Shown: piece after piece, positions 52,325 to 61,621 of the stretch | Numbering within the stretch: position 1 is the first letter of the stretch | How the letters are laid out: the number at the start of each line of letters is the position of its first letter | Assembly (NCBI GenBank): GCA_003165335.1 | Contig: PLTD01000218.1 | Location: 1-64,000 of the forward strand | Direction of reading: 5' to 3' | DNA length: 64,000 nt | Origin: Rhodospirillales bacterium | GTDB taxonomy: Bacteria; Pseudomonadota; Alphaproteobacteria; BOG-932; Roseiterribacteraceae | The notes under the pieces: generated by a model | The model's database searches: none | What the model was told of the DNA's origin: nothing | Seen by the model: the letters and a program-made list of their open reading frames with translations, nothing else | Made by a program: the position numbers and the translations under genes

Positions 52325-53163
52325 CTGCCGCCACCTTCGACAATTTTGCCCACAGGGCGGCGCGCCGCGAGGCACGACTGATTGGGATTGCAATCTGGCT
52401 GACGCTAATCGCCGGTTTCGGCATCACCACACTGATTTATGCTCCGGTGGTCTGGCTGGGGGTGCTTTCGATCAGCTCCGACCCTTTAGCCGGACTCCCC
52501 GGCTCGTTCACGCTGGGTTGGTACTACGGGCTGTTCACCGACACCCGTTGGCTCCATCCGCTGATCGTCTCGTTGGAAATTGCTGTCGCGGTCTCCACCC
52601 TGTGCATGATTTCAGCGACGCTGGTCGGCAGGGTCCTGCCTCGCCTTAAGCGTGGACGGGCGCCGTTGTTGGCGGCCTTTCTCTTGCCTTTGGTCGTTCC
52701 CGGCATCGTCGTCGGGATCGATGTTTTCATTTATTACAAGATGTTCCTGACCTTAAAAATGGGCATCTGGTCACTCATCCTGGTTCATTTTATCTGGGCC
52801 TTTCCATTCGCACTGATCGGCATGCTGGTCGTCAGCAGCCGTTTCGATGTGCGACTTCTTGAGGCCGCTGCAGATCTGGGGGCGTCCCCATGGCGTCGGT
52901 TCTGGGATATAGAAAGGCCGTTGCTGACTTCGGGTGTGGTCACTGCCGGGATGTTCGGATTCCTGCTGTCCCTGACAGAATTGCCGCGCAGTATATTTGT
53001 CGCTGGTCACACACAGACCTTGCCGCTTTTTACTTGGGCCGAGACGATGTCGCGCGGCTCGCATGTTTCGTTGATCTACTGCCTAAATACGATCATCGCC
53101 ATCGTAAGCATTGCGCTCAGCGTTCTTTCGGTTTGGTTGTTAGGGCGGCGGGTGAAGTCTTGA
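52321..53163 (+). CDS. Spermidine/putrescine-type ABC importer permease (PotC-like)
   Basis: A 280-residue permease: helix 1 AIWLTLIAGFGITTLIYAPVVWLGVL, SLEIAVAVSTLCMISATLVG, LLAAFLLPLVVPGIVVGIDVFIYY, LILVHFIWAFPFALIGMLVV, and the EAA loop LEAAADLGASPWRRFWDIERPLL near residue 185. GTG start overlaps the PotB-like stop as GTGA and is preceded by GGGGGA. Second transmembrane half of the importer. Its stop is 5 nt before the ATPase ATG. Confidence 0.9.
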   Translation: MTAATFDNFAHRAARREARLIGIAIWLTLIAGFGITTLIYAPVVWLGVLSISSDPLAGLPGSFTLGWYYGLFTDTRWLHPLIVSLEIAVAVSTLCMISATLVGRVLPRLKRGRAPLLAAFLLPLVVPGIVVGIDVFIYYKMFLTLKMGIWSLILVHFIWAFPFALIGMLVVSSRFDVRLLEAAADLGASPWRRFWDIERPLLTSGVVTAGMFGFLLSLTELPRSIFVAGHTQTLPLFTWAETMSRGSHVSLIYCLNTIIAIVSIALSVLSVWLLGRRVKS

Positions 53164-53168
53164 GCACC

Positions 53169-54287
53169 ATGGCAAATATCCTTCACCCCCAGGCTTCAGT
53201 CGAATTCTCATGCCCGGCACTGGAGGCGATCGATATCGTCCATCGCTACGGCAGCGTCACGGCGTTGGACCATGTTTCCTTGGCAGTCGAGGAGGGAGAG
53301 TTCGTGACCATTCTAGGGCCGAGCGGCTCTGGAAAAACAACCCTACTGCGCGTCATTGGAGGTTTCGAAACACCAACCAGCGCCGGGCGTCTCGATATCG
53401 CTGGGGTCGATGTACGCGGCCTGCCCGCCAACCATCGTGAAGTGGCCACCGTGTTCCAGCATTATGCTCTCTTCCCCCATATGACGGTGGGGCAGAACGT
53501 CGAATATGGGTTGAAGGTTCGCGGTGTGATGCCCGCAGGCCGCAGACGGCAGGCCGAAGAGGCGCTCAGACTGGTCCGGTTGTCTGACAAATATAATCGC
53601 CAAGTCCACCAGTTGAGCGGCGGTGAAAAACAGCGCGTCGCATTTGCCCGCGCACTTGTTACCGAACCCAGAATATTGCTGCTTGACGAGCCAATGGGCG
53701 CCCTCGACGAGAAATTACGCCGGGAAATGCAGGTCGAGATTCGTGCTTTGCAGCGCGAGTTGAAGGCGACATTCATCCAGGTGACCCACAGCCAGGAGGA
53801 AGCGCTGACAATGAGCGATCGGATCGCGGTGATGAATCGCGGCCGTATCGAACAGTTGGGGACGCCGGCCGAGATATTCGACCGGCCAGCGACCCGCTTC
53901 GTCGCATCCTTCATGGGGATGACAAATATATATGACGGAACCGTGCGTGCCGTTGATGGCAAAACAGTTCGATTGGACGTCGCTGGTCATATTCTATGCG
54001 GTCTTTGGACCGGACCAAACTCGCCGCTAATCGGCTCCCGTGCATTCGCGGCAATTCACCCTCAGCGTGTCGCCATCAATCCGCTGCCAGACGGGGGATC
54101 GTTCGGTCTGCGAGGGCAAGTACAGTCGGCTGCCTACAGAGGGGCCCATACCGATATCGTCCTTGAGACAGCCATCGGCGACTTTACCGCATCCGTTGGC
54201 GGTTTCGCTCCAGTCGGTGGCACCGAGGTTGCGGTGAGCTGGCACCCCGAAGACTGCGCTATCGGCGCGATCGGAGAGGCGACCTGA
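53169..54287 (+). CDS. Spermidine/putrescine-type ABC importer ATPase (PotA-like)
   Basis: A 372-residue ATPase: Walker A GPSGSGKTT, Q-loop VFQHYALFPHMTVGQNV, signature LSGGEKQRVAFARAL, Walker B ILLLDEPMGALD, switch VTHSQEEAL, and a C-terminal TOBE-type domain (GPNSPLIGSRAFAAIHPQRVAI). ATG 53169 is in a suitable position; TTG 53160 overlapping the preceding stop as TTGA is an alternative with a close GGTGAAG. It shares one base with the next gene. Part of one long plus-strand operon 51353-57484. Confidence 0.92.
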   Translation: MANILHPQASVEFSCPALEAIDIVHRYGSVTALDHVSLAVEEGEFVTILGPSGSGKTTLLRVIGGFETPTSAGRLDIAGVDVRGLPANHREVATVFQHYALFPHMTVGQNVEYGLKVRGVMPAGRRRQAEEALRLVRLSDKYNRQVHQLSGGEKQRVAFARALVTEPRILLLDEPMGALDEKLRREMQVEIRALQRELKATFIQVTHSQEEALTMSDRIAVMNRGRIEQLGTPAEIFDRPATRFVASFMGMTNIYDGTVRAVDGKTVRLDVAGHILCGLWTGPNSPLIGSRAFAAIHPQRVAINPLPDGGSFGLRGQVQSAAYRGAHTDIVLETAIGDFTASVGGFAPVGGTEVAVSWHPEDCAIGAIGEAT

Positions 54288-55033
54288 TGCATATTAAAAT
54301 CATAAATCCCAACACCAACGCGATCTTTACTCAACGCAATCTCCTGCTGGGACGCGCGGTTGCTTCTGCCGGGACCGTGATATCGGCCGCGGAGCCCCGA
54401 TTGGGCACGGCATCGGTCGAATGTCACATAGAGGAGGCTATTGCTTCCATCGGCGTAGTCGAGGAAGTGCTCGCTGGAGAGCGTGACGGTGTCGACGGTT
54501 ATGTGACCGCCTGCTTTGGCGACACCGGCATCCATGCCGCGCGTGAAGCCGCAACCGGACCTGTCGTGGGCATGACAGAGGCATCCTTGTTCGCCGCAGC
54601 GCTTATCGCTGCAAAATTTTCGATCGTTACGTTGCCGAGCAGGACCCGAATTCAAGCAGAGCGTGTCGTTCGCGAACTGGGTATGCAGGAACGCTGCTGG
54701 CCGGTCCGGGCGATCGATGTCGACGTTCTGGATTGCGAGGACGAAGATGCGGCGATTGCCCAAGCCTTTCTCGTTGAGGCGCGGCGAGCCATTGCCGACG
54801 ATCATGCGGAGGCGATCATCCTAGGGTGCGCCGGCCTGTCACCTCTGGTGACGCCGCTGACCGCAGCGTTGGGCATGCCGGTGATCGAAGGTGTCTCGGT
54901 CGCCGTTAAAATGGCCGAGGGGTTGGTATCGCTGGAACTGAGAACAAGCAAGGTCAGCAGCTACGCCAATCCGCCTCCGAAACCACGCAGCAGCGCATTT
55001 TTTCACGGCGCTTTCGGAGACCTGGCATCTTGA
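54287..55033 (+). CDS. Hydantoin racemase-like Asp/Glu racemase-superfamily protein
   Basis: A 248-residue protein with the hydantoin racemase pattern: IKIINPNTNAIFT at the N-terminus, first catalytic cysteine in VDGYVTACFGDTGIHAAREAATGPVVG near residue 83 and the second in AEAIILGCAGLSPLVTPL near residue 185. These enzymes racemise 5-substituted hydantoins; allantoin is itself a 5-ureidohydantoin, so racemising allantoin before the stereospecific allantoinase is an appealing role here. It follows the importer ATPase with a 1-nt overlap and overlaps the next gene by 4 nt. More hydantoin-racemase-like than the protein at 37365. Confidence 0.82.
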   Translation: MHIKIINPNTNAIFTQRNLLLGRAVASAGTVISAAEPRLGTASVECHIEEAIASIGVVEEVLAGERDGVDGYVTACFGDTGIHAAREAATGPVVGMTEASLFAAALIAAKFSIVTLPSRTRIQAERVVRELGMQERCWPVRAIDVDVLDCEDEDAAIAQAFLVEARRAIADDHAEAIILGCAGLSPLVTPLTAALGMPVIEGVSVAVKMAEGLVSLELRTSKVSSYANPPPKPRSSAFFHGAFGDLAS

Positions 55034-56562
55034 GGACCATCATCCGCAATGCGCGCGTTCTGACGATGGATGATCGCGATACGATCATTGAGCGCGCCAA
55101 TGTCCTGATCGACGGTCCGTTCATTGTCGCCGTAGGCCCGGACGCAGAGTTCCTCGAAGCGACGCCTTCCGCGGTACGCGAGATCGACGGCCAAGGCCGG
55201 CTCGTGATGCCCGGGCTGGTCAATGGTCACTTTCATTCGCCGGTTAACCATCTCAAGGGTTCGCTCGACAGCCTGCCGCTCGAAGTTTTCATGCTCTATG
55301 AATCGCCGGCACTCGACGCGGCGGCCATGAGTCCGCGCGCCGCCTATGTGCGCACGATGCTTGGGGCGCTCGAGATGCTGAAGAACGGCGTTACCGCGGT
55401 ACAGGACGATGCATTTTTCGTTCCCGCCCCAACGCCCGAGATGATCGACGCCGTCATGCAGGCATACGCCGACTGCGGTATCCGCGCGACCTTGGCGCTG
55501 GATCAACCGAATGTGCCGGAAATCGACAAGCTGCCGTTCCTGGGAGATATGTTGCCGCCGCGCCTCAAGGCTGACCTCGCCGCGCCGGCGCCGATGGATT
55601 CGGTGGGCTTACTCTCTTGCTATGATCACTTGATCCGCAGTTGGCACGGCGCGGAGGGTGGACGGCTGCGCGCTGCGGTGTCTTGTTCGGCGCCGCAGCG
55701 CGTCACGCCCGACTATTTTGGCGCGCTGGACGATCTCAGCCGGACTCACGATCTGCCATTCTATGTCCACATGCTGGAAACGAAGCTGCAGCGTGTGCTG
55801 GGCGATGAAAAGTTCGGCGGCCGTTCGCTGATCCGCTATGTCCACGACCTCGGCTTCCTAAGCGAACGTCTTAATATCATTCATGCGGTTTGGATCGATG
55901 AGGCCGATATCGATCTGATAGCTGCGGCGGGCTCAATCGTTGCGCACAATCCGATCAGCAACCTGCGACTGGGAAGCGGAATAATGCCGTTTCGCAGGTT
56001 GAGGGAGAAAGCTGTACCGATTTGTCTGGGAACCGACGAGGCGATTGCCGACGATGCGATCAACATGTGGCTGGTGGCGAAAATAGCCGGGTTGATCCAC
56101 AATATTTCCGACCCCGACTACGAGCGCTGGCCGACTGCTGCTGAGGTACTCGACTGCTTGATCCGCGGTGGCGCCAAGGCGATGCGGTCAGCGGCTAAAC
56201 TGGGCTGCATTGTGCCCGGATACCAAGCCGATTTGATATTGGTTGATCTGGATACGCTTCCTTTCACACCACTCAACGATTTGAAGCGACAACTGGTGTA
56301 TTGCGAATCCGGCAGCTCGGTGCGCCTTACCATGGTGGCAGGTCGGATAGTGGTCGAGAACGGGCAGGTGACAACGGTCGATGAAAGTGCTGTGCGCGCC
56401 GAGGCGCGGGCCCATGCGGCGCGCTTTTCTGGAAATCAGGGCGTGGTCGACCGAGCCGCAAGCGAACTGCAACCATTCTATCGCGCGATGTATATGAAGG
56501 CAGCGGGACGACAGGTCGGCATGAACCGGTGGGTCGGCGACGCCGCCCCTTCCATTCGATAA
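55030..56562 (+). CDS. Metal-dependent amidohydrolase (TrzA/AtzA/SsnA-like deaminase family)
   Basis: A 510-residue amidohydrolase of the cytosine-deaminase/chlorohydrolase branch: IRNARVLTMDDRD, LVMPGLVNGHFHSPVNHLKG (H-x-H), LPFYVHMLETKLQ (His), IIHAVWIDEADI (His), VAHNPISNLRLGSG and PICLGTDEAIADD (Asp). The H-x-H...H...H...D metal set is complete. Members deaminate or dechlorinate N-heterocycles such as triazines, guanine or 8-oxo-purines. TTG start overlaps the racemase stop as TTGA, with GGAGA upstream. Position between a racemase and a PuuE-like hydrolase suggests ring or amine hydrolysis of the imported heterocycle. Confidence 0.87.
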   Translation: MRTIIRNARVLTMDDRDTIIERANVLIDGPFIVAVGPDAEFLEATPSAVREIDGQGRLVMPGLVNGHFHSPVNHLKGSLDSLPLEVFMLYESPALDAAAMSPRAAYVRTMLGALEMLKNGVTAVQDDAFFVPAPTPEMIDAVMQAYADCGIRATLALDQPNVPEIDKLPFLGDMLPPRLKADLAAPAPMDSVGLLSCYDHLIRSWHGAEGGRLRAAVSCSAPQRVTPDYFGALDDLSRTHDLPFYVHMLETKLQRVLGDEKFGGRSLIRYVHDLGFLSERLNIIHAVWIDEADIDLIAAAGSIVAHNPISNLRLGSGIMPFRRLREKAVPICLGTDEAIADDAINMWLVAKIAGLIHNISDPDYERWPTAAEVLDCLIRGGAKAMRSAAKLGCIVPGYQADLILVDLDTLPFTPLNDLKRQLVYCESGSSVRLTMVAGRIVVENGQVTTVDESAVRAEARAHAARFSGNQGVVDRAASELQPFYRAMYMKAAGRQVGMNRWVGDAAPSIR

Positions 56563-56575
56563 GGGTAACGAGAAG

Positions 56576-57484
56576 ATGCGGATGTTGCCGTCGCACGGTC
56601 GCTATGAACACTCATCGATTGTCGATCGCCCGGTTTATGATTGGCCGAACGGCACGCGTCTTGCCGTCTACTTCGCGCTGGGCGTCGAGCATTATGCCTT
56701 CAACGAAGGGATGGTCGAAAATCTGGTGCCGGGCATTCCCAAACCCGATGTGCTGAACACGTCCTGGCGCGAGTATGGTAACCGCGTCGGCGCCTGGCGT
56801 GTGCTCAACGCCTTTGCCGAGTATGGATTGCCGCTCAGCATCCTGCTCAACACCGCAGTGTATGACGAAGCGCCCGACCTCATGGCTGCCTGCCGCAAAG
56901 CCGATTGTGAGATGATTGCTCACGGCTATTCGAACTCCGAAATGCTCGCCGGATTGAGCGAATCCGACGAAGCTGCCTATATCCGCGGGGTCACTGACAG
57001 CATTGCGCAGGCCGAAGGCAAACGGCCGCTCGGTTGGGCCAGTCCCTGGATCGCAGAAACCCTGGTCACGCCAGACATATTGGATGAGGCGGGGTATAGC
57101 TATTTGCTGGATTGGTGCATGGACGATCAGCCCATCTGGATGAAAACGCGTAAAGGGCGAATCTTGTCGGTACCTTATTCGCAGGAACTCAACGACAGTT
57201 CGAGCGGTATTGGGCGGCAGCTGACCGGTAACGAATTCGCGGATATGATCGTCGACCAGTTTGACGAGATGCTGCAATCTTCCGTCGACGCTCCTCAGGT
57301 GATGAGCGTCATTACGCATTCTTTCATCAGCGGGCAGCCTTTCCGCTTACGGGCATTGCGCCGGGCGATCGATCACATCATGAAGAATTCAGGTTCGATC
57401 TGGATTACACGGCCTGGGGCGATTGCAGCCCATATTGCGTCGTTGCAATCTGACAGCGCGCCGTCTCTGGCGGTGAATCAATAA
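56576..57484 (+). CDS. Polysaccharide-deacetylase-fold hydrolase, PuuE-like paralogue
   Basis: A 302-residue NodB-fold protein that looks like PuuE allantoinase in layout: YDWPNGTRLAVYFALGVEHYAFNEG, SWREYGNRVGAWRVLNAFAEYGLPLSILLNTAV, DCEMIAHGYSNSEMLAGLSE, GKRPLGWASPWIAETLVTPDILDEAGYSYLLDWCMDDQP and MSVITHSFISGQPFRLRAL. The Y-G-x-R-x-G-x-W and G-W-x-S-P motifs are shared with deacetylase-type amide hydrolases. It is clearly divergent from the canonical PuuE at 60710, so it may act on a related cyclic amide or ureide. It begins 14 nt after the amidohydrolase gene. Confidence 0.83.
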   Translation: MRMLPSHGRYEHSSIVDRPVYDWPNGTRLAVYFALGVEHYAFNEGMVENLVPGIPKPDVLNTSWREYGNRVGAWRVLNAFAEYGLPLSILLNTAVYDEAPDLMAACRKADCEMIAHGYSNSEMLAGLSESDEAAYIRGVTDSIAQAEGKRPLGWASPWIAETLVTPDILDEAGYSYLLDWCMDDQPIWMKTRKGRILSVPYSQELNDSSSGIGRQLTGNEFADMIVDQFDEMLQSSVDAPQVMSVITHSFISGQPFRLRALRRAIDHIMKNSGSIWITRPGAIAAHIASLQSDSAPSLAVNQ

Positions 57485-57498
57485 AAGCGGGTGGAAAC

Positions 57499-58239
57499 GT
57501 GGCGGTAGCAGCAAATCGTAAAACGCGTGTCGTCGGCGGTAAGGTTGCGGCGGATCGGGTGAAAGCATCCGAATCTCCGGAAACGGCGATCTATAACAAA
57601 ATTCATCGGGCGATCGCGGAGCGGCGACTGCTGCCGGGCTCTCGGCTGATCGAGGACCAGTTGGCAGAGGTTTTTGGCGTCAGCCGCATGCGTATACGAT
57701 GGGTCTTGCAGTCCTTGGCCCGGGATAAAGTCGTCACCCTGCATCGCAACCGCGGCGCCTGTGTTGCCGAGCCGACCGTGAAGGAGGCCAAGGAAGTCTT
57801 TGCGGCCCGCCGGTTGATAGAAGGCGCGCTGGCGCGCGAGGTCGTGCGTGCCACCGACGACAAGGCATTAAAACGCCTGAAAGCGCATATCAAGAAAGAG
57901 GTTGCTTCTGAGAAAAGCCACGACAGGGCTATGGAACTGCGAACTTCGCACGAATTTCATACGCTCCTGGCGGAAATTGTCGGAAACAGCGTGGTGGTCG
58001 ATTTCTTGCGGGAACTGATGGCGCGATCGGCCTTGATCACCGCCATCTTCGAGCGGCCGGATATCAGCGTTTGCTCGCATTTCACGCATAGTCGCTTGAT
58101 CGAACTTATCGAAAAGCGGGATGAGCAGGGGCTGGTCGACGCGATGTTGGGACATCTCGACGAGATCGAGAGTTACCTCACCCTCTATGAGAAGGAAGAT
58201 CAGCCGGTCGATATTAAGACCATTTTTTCGGGCCTCTAA
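57499..58239 (+). CDS. GntR-family regulator, FadR/FCD subfamily
   Basis: A 246-residue regulator with a winged helix (AIYNKIHRAIAERRLLPGSRLIEDQLAEVFGVSRMRIRWVLQSLARDKVV, read in parts) and an FCD domain carrying the expected histidines in TSHEFHTLLAEIVGNSVV, CSHFTHSRLIELIEKRD and MLGHLDEIESY. GTG start follows GGTGGAAA. It is embedded in the catabolic operon and is the nearest candidate to bind the ATTGTNNACAAT palindromes, which match the FadR-subfamily operator consensus. This assignment is inference; the GntR at 23434 is the alternative. Confidence 0.87.
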   Translation: MAVAANRKTRVVGGKVAADRVKASESPETAIYNKIHRAIAERRLLPGSRLIEDQLAEVFGVSRMRIRWVLQSLARDKVVTLHRNRGACVAEPTVKEAKEVFAARRLIEGALAREVVRATDDKALKRLKAHIKKEVASEKSHDRAMELRTSHEFHTLLAEIVGNSVVVDFLRELMARSALITAIFERPDISVCSHFTHSRLIELIEKRDEQGLVDAMLGHLDEIESYLTLYEKEDQPVDIKTIFSGL

Positions 58240-58251
58240 GTTACGGTGCGC

Positions 58252-59478
58252 ATGGGGCCGGAAATCTGCCGCCGCATCGACGAACTCGCCGCGATCAGTG
58301 AAGATTTGGCCTGTTTGACGCGGATTTTTTTGAGCCACCAGCAAAGACAAGCATCCGATTTGGTGCTGTCCTGGATGCGGCAGGCCGGAATGACCGCTCA
58401 CACCGATGCCATAGGCAATGTCGTGGGCCGTTATGAGGGCAATCTGCCCGGCTTGCCCGCACTGATTCTCGGTTCCCACCTCGATACTGTCCGCGATGCC
58501 GGCAAATATGACGGAATGCTTGGCGTCGTAACCGCGATCGCTTGCGTCGACCGGCTGAATTGCGAAGGCTGCCGCCCGGAATTTGCGATCGAGGTCATCG
58601 GTTTCAGCGATGAGGAAGGCGTGCGGTTCGGCACGACTATGCTGGGAAGTAAGGCAGTAGCCGGGACATTCGATCCCGCCGTTCTGACTCGTGTCGATAG
58701 GGACGGCATCGGCATGGATCGGGCCTTACGCGATTTTGGTCTGGACCCGGAAAATATCTCGGCCGCTGCGCACAGCCGGGATGCTGTACTGGCCTATGTC
58801 GAATTTCATATCGAGCAAGGGCCGGTCTTGGAAATGCGGGGTATTCCCGTTGGCTGCGTTACCTCGATCAGCGGCGCGACGCGCTTCGAGGTTGAGATCA
58901 GGGGCCAGGCGGGTCATGCAGGCACAGTGCCGATGACCGATCGGAAGGACGCCCTGGCGGCAGCCGCCGAATGTGTGCTCGCGATCGAAACGCGCTGTAA
59001 TGGCGAGCCAGGCTTGGTCGGCACGGTCGGCCGGTTGGAAACCAGTCCCGGCGCGATCAATGTCATCCCTGGATTGGTGCGCTTCACAATCGACCTTAGG
59101 GCGCCGGACAACACACAGCGGATGCGGTGCGCCGACGACATTGTCGAGAAGATCGAGCAAATCTCCGATAGACGCGGCGTCGCCCAGACTATGCGCAAGA
59201 TCCACGATATGGCGGCGGCGCCTTGCGCCGGCTGGTTGATGGAGCAGATCGACAGCAGCCTCATCGGCGAGGGAATCCCGGCATTTCATCTTCCCAGCGG
59301 CGCCGGTCATGACGGCATGGCGATGATCGATTTGGCAGATATCGGGATGATCTTCCTGCGTTGCGCCGGGGGAATCAGTCATAATCCCGCCGAGGCGATT
59401 TCGGTCGCGGACGCCGAGATAGGCGCGAATGTTTTGCTGCGCTTTATCCGCGATTTTCAACCAAAGGCGCAGTCATGA
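58252..59478 (+). CDS. M20 allantoate amidohydrolase / N-carbamoyl-amino-acid hydrolase family
   Basis: A 408-residue M20-family di-metal hydrolase: GSHLDTVRDAGKYDGMLGV (His-x-Asp metal ligands, near residue 80), VIGFSDEEGVRFGTTMLGSKAVAG (catalytic Glu and metal Glu), YVEFHIEQGPVLE, GQAGHAGTVPMTDRKDAL in the lid domain, and SGAGHDGMAMIDLADIGMIFLRCAGGISHNPAE (His). The layout is that of AllC/HpxK and hydantoinase-associated carbamoylases. With PuuE two genes downstream, allantoate hydrolysis to ureidoglycine/ureidoglycolate is the best guess. ATG 58252 is chosen over GTG 58246. Its stop overlaps the next start as ATGA. Confidence 0.88.
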   Translation: MGPEICRRIDELAAISEDLACLTRIFLSHQQRQASDLVLSWMRQAGMTAHTDAIGNVVGRYEGNLPGLPALILGSHLDTVRDAGKYDGMLGVVTAIACVDRLNCEGCRPEFAIEVIGFSDEEGVRFGTTMLGSKAVAGTFDPAVLTRVDRDGIGMDRALRDFGLDPENISAAAHSRDAVLAYVEFHIEQGPVLEMRGIPVGCVTSISGATRFEVEIRGQAGHAGTVPMTDRKDALAAAAECVLAIETRCNGEPGLVGTVGRLETSPGAINVIPGLVRFTIDLRAPDNTQRMRCADDIVEKIEQISDRRGVAQTMRKIHDMAAAPCAGWLMEQIDSSLIGEGIPAFHLPSGAGHDGMAMIDLADIGMIFLRCAGGISHNPAEAISVADAEIGANVLLRFIRDFQPKAQS

Positions 59479-60713
59479 CACCGGCACAGATTCAAGCCCT
59501 TCGCGATTACGTCGACCGTCACCATGCCGAACAAGTGTCCTTTCTCGGCGAACTTGTAAAAGTGCCGTCGGACAACCCTCCCGGCGACTGCGCCCCGCAC
59601 GCGGCGCGCGCGGCCGAATTGCTGGAGGCGATGGGTTTCCCGGTTGAACGCCATGTCGTTCCGGCTGATGTTGTCGCGGCGAACGGAATGATCAGCGCGA
59701 CTAATCTCGTTGTCCGCCAGCGGTTCGGACCGGGCCCGACTATCGCGTTGAACGCGCACGGCGACGTCGTGCCGCCGGGTGAAGGCTGGTCGGTCGATCC
59801 TTACGGCGGCGTGGTGCGGGACGGCGTAATGTATGGCCGCGGCGTCGCTGTCTCAAAGTCAGACTTCGCGACCTATGCCTTCGCACTCAGAGCGCTGGCG
59901 GAAAGCGGTTTGGCGTTAAAGGGCTCCGTTGAGCTGCATTTGACCTATGATGAGGAAGCCGGCGGATTGATCGGTCCCGGCTGGCTCTTGGCCCAGGGAA
60001 TTACCAAGCCCGATTACGCGATCAGCGCGGGCTTTTCCTACAATGTGGTCGTTGCCCATAACGGTTGTTTGCATCTCGAGGTGCGGCTGGAGGGGCGTTC
60101 AGCCCATGCGGCGCGCCCCGATACAGGTATCGATGCGCTGGAGGCGGCAACCGGCCTGCTGACATCACTCTATGCGCTGCGCGAGACCTACAAGGCGGTT
60201 CGCTCCGAGGTTCCGGGTATCACACATCCGACGCTTGTCGTCGGTTTGATTTCCGGCGGCATCAACACAAACGTCGTGCCGGATGTCGTGTCGATGCGGA
60301 TCGATCGTCGGATCATTCCCGAGGAGAGTTCCGCGCAGGTCGAACGCGATCTGGTTAGTCACATCGAGCGCGTCTGCGCGGCGATGCCCGGCATTAAGGT
60401 CGTAGTCCGGCGCATTTTGCTGGCCGAGCCGTTTCGGGTGCAACCGGGTCAAGAAAGACTGACGGCTCTTCTGCAAAAATACGGCGGTGAAATTATGGGA
60501 GAGGCGATTCCGACGGACGGTGTGCCGATCTATACCGATGCACGTCTCTATAGCGCAGCGGGCATTCCGACTGTGCTCTATGGCGCTGGGCCGCATTCGC
60601 TGCTGGAAGCAAACGGCCATCGCGCTGACGAAAGGCTGGTGCTGGAGGATTTGCGCAAGGCGACCCAGGTCGTCGCTTTGACTGTGGCCGAACTTCTGAC
60701 GAGCGAGGGATGA
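59475..60713 (+). CDS. M20 ArgE/DapE-family amidohydrolase
   Basis: A 412-residue M20 peptidase-type enzyme: VSFLGELVKVPSDNPPG, IALNAHGDVVPPGEGW (His, Asp metal ligands near residue 97), MYGRGVAVSKSDFATYAFAL, ELHLTYDEEAGGLIGPGW (Glu-Glu), GRSAHAARPDTGIDALEAAT in the lid domain and VLYGAGPHSLLEANGHRADE (His). Such enzymes cleave N-acyl or N-carbamoyl groups; in this operon a ureido acid such as ureidoglycolate or a carbamoyl compound may be the substrate. ATGA overlaps on both sides tie it to the allantoate-amidohydrolase-like and PuuE genes. Confidence 0.88.
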   Translation: MTPAQIQALRDYVDRHHAEQVSFLGELVKVPSDNPPGDCAPHAARAAELLEAMGFPVERHVVPADVVAANGMISATNLVVRQRFGPGPTIALNAHGDVVPPGEGWSVDPYGGVVRDGVMYGRGVAVSKSDFATYAFALRALAESGLALKGSVELHLTYDEEAGGLIGPGWLLAQGITKPDYAISAGFSYNVVVAHNGCLHLEVRLEGRSAHAARPDTGIDALEAATGLLTSLYALRETYKAVRSEVPGITHPTLVVGLISGGINTNVVPDVVSMRIDRRIIPEESSAQVERDLVSHIERVCAAMPGIKVVVRRILLAEPFRVQPGQERLTALLQKYGGEIMGEAIPTDGVPIYTDARLYSAAGIPTVLYGAGPHSLLEANGHRADERLVLEDLRKATQVVALTVAELLTSEG

Positions 60714-61621
60714 CGATGGCCGATTATCCGCGCGACATGGTGGGTTACGGTGCGCAACCGCCGCACGCGCGCTGGCCGGGCGATGCCCGTGTCGCGCTGC
60801 AGATCGTCGTCAATTACGAGGAGGGCGCAGAGAACAATGTGCTGCACGGCGATGCGGCATCGGAAACTTTCCTGTCCGAGATCATCGGCGCCGCTGCATT
60901 CGAGGGGCGACGTCACATGAGTATGGAATCGATCTATGAGTACGGCAGTCGAGCCGGCTTTTGGCGTCTGATGCGCTTGTTTGAGGAACGTGAGCTGCCC
61001 GTCACCATGTTCGCAGTCGCCATGGCTTTGGAGCGTCACCCGGACGCGGCGAAGGCGATGGTGGGACTGGGCCATGAGGTCGCCAGCCACGGCTGGCGCT
61101 GGATCAACTATGATCAGATCGACGAGGCGACGGAACGCGATCACCTCAATCGCGCTATCGGTTCAATCGAAAAACTCACCGGCCAACGGCCGCTTGGCTG
61201 GTATACCGGCCGCACCAGCGAGCAAACCCAGCGCATTGTGGCGGAGGAGGGCGGCTTTCTCTATGACGCGGATTCCTATGCCGACGACCTGCCTTATTGG
61301 GTGAAGGTGGCCGGCCGTGACCAACTGATCGTGCCCTATACGCTGGACGCGAACGACATGCGCTTTGCCACCGCACAAGGCTTCAACACCGGTGACCAGT
61401 TCTTCACCTATCTGCGCGATACATTCGACACGCTGTATGAGGAGGGCGCGAGCGCGCCCAAGATGATGTCGGTTGGGCTGCATTGCCGCTTAGCCGGACG
61501 CCCTGGGCGCATCGTCGGGCTGAAGCGGTTCTTGGATCACGTGCAAAGACACGACAAGGTCTGGATCTGCCGTCGGGTGGATATTGCTCGACATTGGCGA
61601 CAGGCACATCCAGCAGCCTAG
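60710..61621 (+). CDS. puuE: Allantoinase PuuE (metal-independent, polysaccharide-deacetylase fold)
   Basis: A 303-residue protein with canonical PuuE signatures: YPRDMVGYGAQPPHARWPGD at the start, ALQIVVNYEEGAENNVLHGD, MSMESIYEYGSRAGFWRLMRLFEE, GHEVASHGWRWINYDQID, GQRPLGWYTGRTSEQTQRIV, DLPYWV and FNTGDQFFTYLRDTFDTLYEEG. It hydrolyses allantoin to allantoate and so continues the pathway from the puuD-uraD-uraH operon 54 kb away. The start overlaps the M20 stop as ATGA. Its stop overlaps that of the convergent FrhB-like gene by 4 nt. Confidence 0.94.
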   Translation: MTMADYPRDMVGYGAQPPHARWPGDARVALQIVVNYEEGAENNVLHGDAASETFLSEIIGAAAFEGRRHMSMESIYEYGSRAGFWRLMRLFEERELPVTMFAVAMALERHPDAAKAMVGLGHEVASHGWRWINYDQIDEATERDHLNRAIGSIEKLTGQRPLGWYTGRTSEQTQRIVAEEGGFLYDADSYADDLPYWVKVAGRDQLIVPYTLDANDMRFATAQGFNTGDQFFTYLRDTFDTLYEEGASAPKMMSVGLHCRLAGRPGRIVGLKRFLDHVQRHDKVWICRRVDIARHWRQAHPAA

